Shown piece by piece: positions 57,703-64,000 of a DNA stretch of 64,000 nucleotides. Origin of the DNA: an uncultured Neglectibacter sp. (lineage in GTDB: Bacteria; Bacillota; Clostridia; Oscillospirales; Acutalibacteraceae). The notes under the pieces are model-generated. The model searched no databases. It was not told the DNA's origin and was given only the letters and a program-made list of their open reading frames with translations. The stretch is from assembly GCA_946554335.1 (NCBI GenBank), contig CAMNSA010000007.1:56685-120684 (forward strand), read 5' to 3'. The translations under genes were made by a program, and so were the position numbers. The stretch's first letter is position 1. The number at the start of each line of letters is the position of its first letter.

Positions 57703-58416
57703 TCAGCGCCGCGGCCATCCTCCCAGCAGATCCTTTATCACTTCGCTTGCCAGCACCAGCCCGGCTGCGCTGGGCACAAAGGCCATACTTCCCGGCGTGG
57801 GGCGTTTTTCCCCCTCGCCCGGTTCCGGACAGGCCGCCTCTTCCGGAGACCACACCGCCTTGACGCCGACGAGCCCTCGTTTTTTCAGCTCTCTGCGCAT
57901 GATCCTGGCCAGAGGACACACCCGGGTCTCCTCGATATCCGTTACACGAAAAGCAGTGGGGTCAAACTTATTTCCGGCCCCCATACAGGAAATCACCGGC
58001 GTGGAAGCCTCTTTCGCAAGCCGAACGATCTCCAGCTTGGCGCTGACCATGTCCACCGCGTCCACGATGTAGTCGTATTCGGAAAAGGGAAAGCTCTGCT
58101 CCCCGGTAAAAAACAGCTCGATCGCCTCTACCCTGCAATCCGGGTTGATCTCCCGGATCCTCTTTTGCGCCGCCTGTACCTTGGGAAGCCCCAGGGTGCT
58201 TTCCAGCGCCAGGATCTGCCGGTTCATATTGGTCAGGCTCACTCTGTCCCCATCGATCACAGCAAGCTTCCCGATCCCGCTTCGGGCCAGGGCCTCGATC
58301 ACATAGCCGCCCACGCCTCCCGCGCCAAACACGGCCACCTTGGAAGTCTGAAGCTTTTCCACGCCCTGTTTCCCGATCAAAAGGGCCTCCCGGGAAAATC
58401 GCTCTTCCACCTTCAT
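57703..58416 (-). CDS. tcdA: tRNA threonylcarbamoyladenosine dehydratase
   Basis: E1-like enzyme that converts t6A37 to cyclic t6A. 237 residues. The ATP-binding Rossmann motif VAVFGAGGVGGYV is at 29-41, the DGDRVSLTNMNRQI motif near 55, and the CMGAG region near 147. The ATG at 58416 and an adjacent GTG at 58419 are both possible. It lies 21 bases after comF and 64 bases before folE. Close genes of unrelated function; a shared transcript is possible. Confidence 0.93.
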   Translation of the reverse strand: MKVEERFSREALLIGKQGVEKLQTSKVAVFGAGGVGGYVIEALARSGIGKLAVIDGDRVSLTNMNRQILALESTLGLPKVQAAQKRIREINPDCRVEAIELFFTGEQSFPFSEYDYIVDAVDMVSAKLEIVRLAKEASTPVISCMGAGNKFDPTAFRVTDIEETRVCPLARIMRRELKKRGLVGVKAVWSPEEAACPEPGEGEKRPTPGSMAFVPSAAGLVLASEVIKDLLGGWPRR

Positions 58417-58437
58417 CACCTGCTCTTTTTACTCCAC

Positions 58438-59148
58438 TCAGTGCGCAAACCGCTCAAAGCACTGCCCGCTCAGTGCGCTGTGCTCCGCGCTTGCCGCGCA
58501 CAGTGCGGAAACTTCCCCGGCTCCCGCCCGATACAGCACCGCCGCACATTCCCGCAGGGTAGCCCCTGTGGTGACGATATCATCCACCAGCAGGATCCGT
58601 TTTCCCTTCATATCTCCTGCCGCCCGGTAGGCTCCCTTTACATTCCTGCGCCTCTCTTTTGCCGGAAGGGTGTGCTGGGTGCTGTTCTTTAACTCTGTTC
58701 TCTCAAGAAACGATTGAACCGGGAGATCCGTCCTGTTTCCCAGCTCTTTTGCCAACTCTTCGCTTTGATTATAGCCCCGCTGCCGTTTGCGCTTTTTGTC
58801 CATAGGCACAAAGGTGATCACCGTATCCCTTTGAAGCAGCCCCTCTTTTCCGGCCGCGGCCTCCATTAACTGAGCAAAGGCTCCGGCCATTCCCCGCTTT
58901 CCCCGGAACTTGAACCGGTACAACGCGCCGCGGATCTCCTCCCGATAGGGCAGCGCGGCCACGCAGAGAAAGGCGCGCCCGCCGGGCAGAAAGGCTTCCA
59001 GCCGTCTGAGAACAGGCTCTGTCAGCTCCCATTTTCTGCACCGGGTACAGAAGCTTCGCCCCGCCTCCACCGGTTTCCCGCAGGAGAGACAGCGCTGGGG
59101 AAAGAGCAGGGAAACAAGTCCCCTCCAACACGCCTTTATCCCGTTCAC
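58438..59148 (-). CDS. ComF family protein (phosphoribosyltransferase-like)
   Basis: A 236-residue protein with an N-terminal double CxxC zinc module (CLSCG ... CTRCR near residues 18-37) and a C-terminal phosphoribosyltransferase fold with ILLVDDIVTTGATL (about 178-191). ComF assists DNA uptake in transformable species and is widespread elsewhere. GTG at 59148, 13 bases after galT, is preferred because the zinc module then lies near the start. Its presence alone does not show competence. Confidence 0.9.
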   Translation of the reverse strand: MNGIKACWRGLVSLLFPQRCLSCGKPVEAGRSFCTRCRKWELTEPVLRRLEAFLPGGRAFLCVAALPYREEIRGALYRFKFRGKRGMAGAFAQLMEAAAGKEGLLQRDTVITFVPMDKKRKRQRGYNQSEELAKELGNRTDLPVQSFLERTELKNSTQHTLPAKERRRNVKGAYRAAGDMKGKRILLVDDIVTTGATLRECAAVLYRAGAGEVSALCAASAEHSALSGQCFERFAH

Positions 59149-59161
59149 AGCCCCGTCCCTC

Positions 59162-60673
59162 TCACGAAACGGACCCACAGAACTGCCGGAAGGCTTCTCT
59201 CCCCTCAGGCGTGTCCTTGTACACTCCGGCGTTCTCCAGGATCTTTTGGAAAATGCCGCCGATGCTGTCCCGGATCGCCAGGTCGAGGTTCCCTTCCGTA
59301 AGCTGCTCATGGCAAAGCTCTTCGTACCAGGCCCTGTGCTGGGTCATACCGGGCGCCTCAAAGACCTTTTTTTCCCGCTTTGGATGAAGCAGCGCCTGCT
59401 TCAAAAGATCGACCTCTCTCAACAGCCTGGGAGGCAGAATGGCAAGCCCCATCACTTCAATCAAGCCGATGTTTTCCTTTTTGATATGGTGGTATTCCTC
59501 GTGGGGATGGAAAAGTCCCAAAGGATGCTCCGGGGTTGTCCGGTTGTTGCGCAGCACCAGATCCAGCTCAAAGTCCTCTCCACGCCGTCTGGCAATGGGC
59601 GTCACCGTATTGTGAGGGGTTCCGTCTGTCCGGGCGAAAATCTCCGCCTTGGGGTCGGAGTACCCTCTCCAGCTTTCCACGATCCTGTGGGCGAGGTCCA
59701 AAAGCGCCTCCCTGTCTCGGGAGCTGAGCCGAATGGTGGACATAGGCCAATTCACGATCCCAGCCTCCACCGCTTCAAATTTTGGGAAGCTGATCTTCTC
59801 CCGCACAGAGGCCATGGCCATGGGGAACTGGTAATTTCCCCCCTGAAAATGGTCGTGGGAGAGAATGGAACCGCCCACGATAGGCAGGTCCGCGTTGGAG
59901 CCCACAAAGTAGTGGGGAAATTTCGTGACGAACTCCAACAGGCGGGAAAGAGACTCTCTGCTCACCTTCATGGGGCGATGCTCGCCGCTTAAAACGATAC
60001 AGTGCTCCGGATAATACACATAGGGGGAATACTGCAAAAACCAGGGCTCTCCGCCCAGGGTGAGGGGGATCAGCCGGTGATTTCCTCTGGCCGCCTGGCT
60101 TTCGCTGCCCAAAAAGCCCTCGTTTTCCCGGCAGAGCGCGCATTTCGGATAGCCGGAGGAGGGGGCGTTTTTCGCCGCGGCAATATCTCTCGGGTCCTTT
60201 TCCGGCTTGGAGAGATTGATGGTGATCACCAGCTCCCCGTAAGGAGTCGCCGTTTTCCAAAGCCTGTCCTTTTCCACCCGGTCCACCCGGATATAGTTGG
60301 AGGCTCTGGACAGACCGTAATAGTAGTCCGTGGCGGCCTTCGGGTCCTTTTCGTAGAGGGAGGAGAAGGTTTTGACCACTTCCTGGGGCCTGGGCATGAG
60401 GCAGTTCATCAGCTCGCTGTCAAACTGGTCTCTCCTGTCCTGAGTGTCGGGGTCGATCAGTCCCTTCCCTGCCGCCAGCTCGCACAGCGCCCGGAGAGGC
60501 TCCGCCGGGAAGCGCAGGGTCTCGCTCACCTCTTCCCGCTCAAACCGGTTTTCCCCCAAAAGGGCGATGAGCCGGTTCGCCGCGTAGATCTCATCCTCTT
60601 TCCCGATCAGCCCCTTTTGAAGCCCATAGTGCAAAAGCCTGTTGATCTCCCGATTACCGTCAATCTGTGCCAT
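59162..60673 (-). CDS. galT: UTP-hexose-1-phosphate uridylyltransferase (GalT class II)
   Basis: Leloir-pathway enzyme transferring UMP between UDP-glucose and galactose 1-phosphate. 503 residues, the longer class II form of Firmicutes. Catalytic GSILSHDHFQGG carries the His-x-His-x-Gln nucleophile motif near residue 275. No galK or galE lies in the window. It is alone at the head of a run with comF and tcdA. Confidence 0.94.
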   Translation of the reverse strand: MAQIDGNREINRLLHYGLQKGLIGKEDEIYAANRLIALLGENRFEREEVSETLRFPAEPLRALCELAAGKGLIDPDTQDRRDQFDSELMNCLMPRPQEVVKTFSSLYEKDPKAATDYYYGLSRASNYIRVDRVEKDRLWKTATPYGELVITINLSKPEKDPRDIAAAKNAPSSGYPKCALCRENEGFLGSESQAARGNHRLIPLTLGGEPWFLQYSPYVYYPEHCIVLSGEHRPMKVSRESLSRLLEFVTKFPHYFVGSNADLPIVGGSILSHDHFQGGNYQFPMAMASVREKISFPKFEAVEAGIVNWPMSTIRLSSRDREALLDLAHRIVESWRGYSDPKAEIFARTDGTPHNTVTPIARRRGEDFELDLVLRNNRTTPEHPLGLFHPHEEYHHIKKENIGLIEVMGLAILPPRLLREVDLLKQALLHPKREKKVFEAPGMTQHRAWYEELCHEQLTEGNLDLAIRDSIGGIFQKILENAGVYKDTPEGREAFRQFCGSVS

Positions 60674-60742
60674 GGCCCTCTCCCCCCTTCTTTTCGCGTC
60701 TTATTTTACTACAAATCCGGTGGGGAAACAAGCCTTCCCGCA

Positions 60743-60789
60743 AAGAAGAAAAGAGGAGCGCTCCCCCGAAAAAATCCGGGAAACGCTCC
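60743..60789 (-). terminator. Terminator of the GH25 gene
   Basis: GGAGCG with CCCCG pairs to CGGG with CGCTCC, then a T-rich run on the minus strand. Confidence 0.65.
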
Positions 60790-60820
60790 CCCTATAAGGA
60801 TGAGATCTATGGCTTTTTTG

Positions 60821-61693
60821 TCAGGCGTCCTCTTCTGTGTTTTGGCTGGCTTCCTCTTCCAGAAGCTCCATCAGCTTCGCGATCACATGCAGCATACGCA
60901 CATAGGTGAAGCTTCCGTTAAGCTCGACCTCTTCCCCTTTGCCCACTCCGGAAAGCTCCAGCTCTTCATACACCTTGCGTACTGATTCCTTTGCCCAGGA
61001 AGGGACCGACTCGATGGTTTTATACTTCTTTTCATTCTGGTCGTAGACCTGCTGTGCCAAGGCCTTTACCTCTTCTTTTGTCATATCCTCATCTCCTCCT
61101 TCCCCGATGATCTTGGGGTAATCCTTGTAAGAGAGATCCATGTCGAACCGCTGGCCGTTAATGAGGCCGTTATTGCTGTATTGCCAGATCCCGAAAGGCT
61201 TTTCGTAGTCCAGCTCGTCATTCCACTGGGCCACCCATTTGTCGAAACGGGCCAGTCTGGGGCCGGAAAGCCGCTCTTCCATCCAATTTAAAAAGGAGTA
61301 GATTCCGCAGTAATATCCAGCCTTTTCCAGCGTGCCGCAAAAGGCAATGCAGTTGTTTTCCAGGGCCTCTCCCGCCGGGAGACTGCTGTCCTCTACATCG
61401 TACCAGACTCCGTAGAGGGGCTTTTTCCCCTGAAGCAGCCTCAAGGCATGAGCGGCTTCGTTTTCGGCCATCTCCGTGTTTTTCGCGTAAGAGTAAAGAT
61501 ACACTCCGTAAGGGATCCCATACCTCTCACATTTTTTCACATTGTTCTCATACTGACTGTCATCCTGATTTTCATAGTTTCCGCCATATCCGCAGCGGAT
61601 GATGATAAAGTCCACCTTTTCCTTCAAGGCTTCGATATTCACATCTCCGTTGAATTCCGAAATATCAATTCCAGTGAAAGGCAAGTTTGCCAC
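60821..61693 (-). CDS. Glycoside hydrolase family 25 muramidase, endolysin-like
   Basis: Peptidoglycan N-acetylmuramidase. Residues 1-195 form the GH25 barrel: N-terminal GIDISEFNGDVN with the catalytic Asp, then VDFIIIRCGYGG, YDVEDSSLPAGE (second acid pair) and WQYSNNGLINGQRFDMDLSY. The C-terminal 90 residues (TKEEVKALAQQVYDQNEK ... LELSGVGKGEEVELNGSFTY) are like those of phage endolysins. No signal peptide. GTG start with AAAGGAG. No holin or phage gene is near, so it is either a domesticated endolysin or a prophage relic. Confidence 0.88.
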   Translation of the reverse strand: MANLPFTGIDISEFNGDVNIEALKEKVDFIIIRCGYGGNYENQDDSQYENNVKKCERYGIPYGVYLYSYAKNTEMAENEAAHALRLLQGKKPLYGVWYDVEDSSLPAGEALENNCIAFCGTLEKAGYYCGIYSFLNWMEERLSGPRLARFDKWVAQWNDELDYEKPFGIWQYSNNGLINGQRFDMDLSYKDYPKIIGEGGDEDMTKEEVKALAQQVYDQNEKKYKTIESVPSWAKESVRKVYEELELSGVGKGEEVELNGSFTYVRMLHVIAKLMELLEEEASQNTEEDA

Positions 61694-61805
61694 CTCTCAG
61701 CTCTCCTTTCCGCTTTTTTCCGGACCCGGGGGGGAAAGTTTCCCCGAATCATCTTATGCCGGACAGGCGGAATTTGACAAAAGCCGGGGAAAGACCCCTC
61801 CCAGC

Positions 61806-61834
61806 TTGCAAAAAAGGCGCAAAAGTAGTATAGT
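61806..61834 (+). promoter_or_regulatory. SigA promoter of the Dabb-MATE operon
   Basis: TTGCAA-N17-TATAGT on the plus strand, 36 bases before the start. Confidence 0.65.
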
Positions 61835-61869
61835 CAAACAAGTGACTTTGAAAGAGGGAAGGGACCAAA

Positions 61870-62181
61870 ATGATACGCCACATTGTCCTGTTTAAGTTCA
61901 AGGAGACCGCCAACGGGAAAACCAGGGAGGAAAATCTGCGGGAGGCAAGAGACCGGATGCTTTCCCTGAAAGGCCGGATCCCCCAGATTCTGGAGATGAC
62001 CGTCTCGCTGGCAGTGCCCGGATCCGCTCCTTCCAACTATGACTATCTTCTGGATTCCCGCTTTCGCTCTCTTGAGGAGCTGGAAGCTTATCAGAAGCAT
62101 CCCCTCCACGTGGCCTTTGGGAATTTTGTAAAGGAGCTGCGGGAGCCGGACGGCCGGGCCTGCATTGATATCGAACTATGA
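61870..62181 (+). CDS. Dabb (stress-responsive alpha/beta barrel) family protein
   Basis: A 103-residue dimeric ferredoxin-like-fold protein. The start MIRHIVLFKFKE and the closing HPLHVAFGNFV are typical Dabb features. Its stop overlaps the ATG of the following MATE gene by four bases, so the pair is coupled. Its role is unknown; members bind small ligands or protect from stress. Confidence 0.88.
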   Translation: MIRHIVLFKFKETANGKTREENLREARDRMLSLKGRIPQILEMTVSLAVPGSAPSNYDYLLDSRFRSLEELEAYQKHPLHVAFGNFVKELREPDGRACIDIEL

Positions 62182-63596
62182 ACGACAAGATCTCCTCTCT
62201 GCTGAGCCTCGGGGGAACTCCCCGGACGAAGGATACCCTTGCGGTGATCTGGATCTTGTCCTGGCCGGCTATCCTGGAGCAGGTCATGATCACGCTGGTA
62301 CAATATGTGGATACGGCCATGGTGGGCTCTTTGGGTTCTGCCGCCACCGCCGCCGTGGGCCTTACCGCCAGTACTACCTGGCTGTTCGGAGGTCTGTTTG
62401 GCGCCGCCTCAGTGGGCTTTTCCGTCCAGGTCGCTCAACACCTGGGCGCAAAAAGAGAAGAGGAGGCCAAAAAGGTGACCTGGCAGGCCCTGCGCTTCGT
62501 GATGCTGTTCGGCGTGTTCACCGGCGCCGTGGGTGTGGCCCTTTCCTTTCCCCTGCCTGCCATGCTTCGGGCAGAAGAGGAGATCCGCGCAGACGCCTCC
62601 CTGTATTTTCGCATCATTGCCTGCGCAATGCCCTTTACTTTTGGCTCCAATATGTTCAGCTCCATCCTCCGGTGCGCGGGGGACACCAAAACTCCCATGC
62701 TCTTAAATATCCTCACCAACGCCCTGAATGTGGTGCTGAACACACTGTTCATCTATCCCAGCAGGATGGTCTCTCTGTTCTCCCTCTCCTTCCCCATGTG
62801 GGGAGCGGGCTGGGGAGTTGGCGGGGCGGCTTTTGCCTCCGCCTGCTCCAACGCCACCGTCTGTCTTTTGTTCGTGCTCACCATCTTCCTGAAAAAGTCC
62901 CCCGTGCGCATCAGCCTGAAGCGCCGGTATTCCTTTGAAAAATCCTGCCTGCTCACTGTCTGGCGGCTGGGGCTGCCCGTGGCCCTGGAGCGCACGCTCA
63001 CCAGCCTTGCCCAGGTCGTCATCACCTCTCTGATCGCCGGGATCGGCAAGGTGGCCGTGGCGGCCAACCATCTGGCGGTCACAGCGGAATCCTTGAGTTA
63101 TATGCCTGCCTACGGCATCGCAACGGCCGCCACCACGCTGGTAGGGCAGTCTGTGGGCGCAGGCAGAAAAGATCTTGCAAAGCGGTTTGCAAGGCTCATC
63201 TCCTGGCTGGGCATCGTGATCATGACCTTCGGCGGTCTGGTGCTGTTCCTGTTCGCTCCCCAGCTCATTACTATTTTCACCTCTGATCCGGAGGTGATCG
63301 ACCTGGGTTCTCAGGTTCTTCGGATCGTGGCCTTTGCCGAGCCGCTCTTCGGCGCTTCCATCGTTGCCTCCGGAGCTCTCAGGGGCGCGGGAGACGCCAA
63401 GGTGCCCTTCCTGATGAGCCTGGGCACTATGTGGGGCGTGCGGGTGGCCCTTTCTCTGCTTCTGGTAAATTCCATGGGTCTTGTGGGTGCGTGGCTGGCC
63501 ATGGCTGCCGAGCTGTGCGTGAGAGGACTGGTCTTTATGATCCGTCTTTACCGGGGAAAGTGGCTCCATATTCAACTCTTTCGAGAGAAAGGCTGA
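62178..63596 (+). CDS. MATE family efflux transporter
   Basis: Complete 472-residue exporter with twelve membrane segments and the repeat halves of MATE proteins (QYVDTAMVGSLGSAATAAVGL in the first, VTAESLSYMPAYGIATAATTLVGQSVGAGRK in the second). It begins inside the Dabb stop codon. This is the third MATE gene of the window and the only one with an accessory protein. Confidence 0.93.
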   Translation: MNDKISSLLSLGGTPRTKDTLAVIWILSWPAILEQVMITLVQYVDTAMVGSLGSAATAAVGLTASTTWLFGGLFGAASVGFSVQVAQHLGAKREEEAKKVTWQALRFVMLFGVFTGAVGVALSFPLPAMLRAEEEIRADASLYFRIIACAMPFTFGSNMFSSILRCAGDTKTPMLLNILTNALNVVLNTLFIYPSRMVSLFSLSFPMWGAGWGVGGAAFASACSNATVCLLFVLTIFLKKSPVRISLKRRYSFEKSCLLTVWRLGLPVALERTLTSLAQVVITSLIAGIGKVAVAANHLAVTAESLSYMPAYGIATAATTLVGQSVGAGRKDLAKRFARLISWLGIVIMTFGGLVLFLFAPQLITIFTSDPEVIDLGSQVLRIVAFAEPLFGASIVASGALRGAGDAKVPFLMSLGTMWGVRVALSLLLVNSMGLVGAWLAMAAELCVRGLVFMIRLYRGKWLHIQLFREKG

Positions 63597-63604
63597 GAAA
63601 AAGC

Positions 63605-63633
63605 TTTACAATTTTTTTTGATTGTGCTAAAAT
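63605..63633 (+). promoter_or_regulatory. Promoter upstream of the tRNA-like repeats
   Basis: TTTACA-N17-TAAAAT, placing the start about 10 bases before the first GGGCCTTTAGCTCAGCTGG, as in a tRNA gene. Confidence 0.7.
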
Positions 63634-63649
63634 ATCTCCGTCAGCCCAT

Positions 63650-64000
63650 GGGCCTTTAGCTCAGCTGGGAGGAATGTTGTGCGCTTCAAAGGAACTTACA
63701 ATACGCCTTATCGCCGTGTGATTTTTATCTTGGCAATAATTTTGTGGGCACCATTAAGAAGCGGGCTGCGCTCTCTGGAAGGCTGGCACAGGGTTTTAGT
63801 TTTTTGTTTCTCTTATAAATTTCATATGGGCCTTTAGCTCAGCTGGAATGAGCGCTGCGCGCTTCAAAGGAACTTACAATACGCCTTATCGCCGTGTGAT
63901 TTTTATCTTGGCAATAATTTTGTGGGCACCATTAAGAAGCGGGCTGCGCTCTCTGGAAGGCTGGCACAGGGTTTTAGTTTTTTGTTTCTCTTATAAATTT
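63650..64000 (+). repeat. Tandem 178-bp units each starting with a tRNA 5' half
   Basis: Units begin at 63650 and 63828 (period 178); the second runs off the window. Each opens with GGGCCTTTAGCTCAGCTGG, the acceptor strand and D-arm of a tRNA-Ile/Ala-type gene. The second has the D-stem closing GAGC, the first does not. The units are otherwise identical from CGCTTCAAAGG on, and no T-arm or CCA end is present. Confidence 0.75.

Noticed and set aside
58438..59148. Natural competence locus (ComF and the ComEC-like protein)
   Set aside because: The genes are 50 kb apart, the ComEC-like protein lacks the channel domain, and no other com gene is in the window.
63650..63700. CTTCAAA in the repeats as a selenocysteine tRNA anticodon loop (TCA)
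   Set aside because: The bases on each side cannot pair into an anticodon stem, and no T-arm follows.

Overview
The window reads as chromosomal DNA of a spore-forming, anaerobic Gram-positive bacterium of the class Clostridia. The evidence is four sporulation genes (spoVAC, spoVAD, spoIIQ, spoIIID), a rubrerythrin, a lexA gene with a Firmicutes-type SOS box, a T-box leader, strong AGGAGG-type ribosome sites and consensus SigA promoters. Third codon positions are GC-rich, which suits the Oscillospirales better than the low-GC clostridia, but this placement is an inference. No rRNA, complete tRNA, CRISPR array or intact transposase was seen.

Layout. 1-5 kb: two MATE exporters flank an ABC-F ATPase that has its own promoter, a 35-codon leader peptide and an attenuator-like terminator. 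5-10.3 kb: polysaccharide deacetylase, a small ComEC-like MBL/pyrE/GNAT operon, and asnB behind a T-box with an asparagine specifier. 10.8-23.3 kb: a phosphohexomutase; spoVAD and spoVAC split by 4.7 kb of other genes (URO-D family protein, two tandem ADP-ribosylglycohydrolase-like proteins, rpiB); then an HtrA protease, an ECF S component, a DUF4886 protein and malic enzyme. 23.7-28.8 kb: HAD phosphatase, Eis-like acetyltransferase and alpha/beta hydrolase in one operon, facing gluQRS and an ion transporter. 28.9-30.5 kb: an AT-rich, repeat-bounded island with a CPBP protease. 30.5-38 kb: rubrerythrin, a G1P dehydrogenase/AI-2E operon, a self-regulated MerR gene, lexA, a probable small RNA, and the convergent pair spoIIQ/spoIIID. 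38-41 kb: ArsC/Spx-like protein, a DUF4160 two-gene module and an ECF sigma/DUF4179 pair. 41.3-51.4 kb: a complete carbohydrate-uptake locus with a YesMN-type two-component system, solute-binding lipoprotein, two permeases and a very large cytoplasmic beta-helix protein; matched 22-bp direct repeats lie in front of both transcription units. 51.4-64 kb: purine permease, MgtC, a frameshifted SLH protein, the folE-folP-folB-folK run, tcdA, comF, galT, an endolysin-like GH25 protein, a Dabb protein with a fourth transport ORF of the MATE family, and a tandem array of truncated tRNA-like units at the right edge.

The genes worth following up are mainly regulatory: the ABC-F attenuator, the spoIIID hairpin that encloses its Shine-Dalgarno sequence, the C-rich small-RNA candidate next to spoIIQ, the paired 22-bp operators of the sugar locus, and the promoter-led tRNA 5'-half repeats. 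A dispersed intergenic repeat family, with CTAACAACTA-type ends and an inverted-repeat core, recurs at five or more places and even supplies the last codons of the ABC-F gene.
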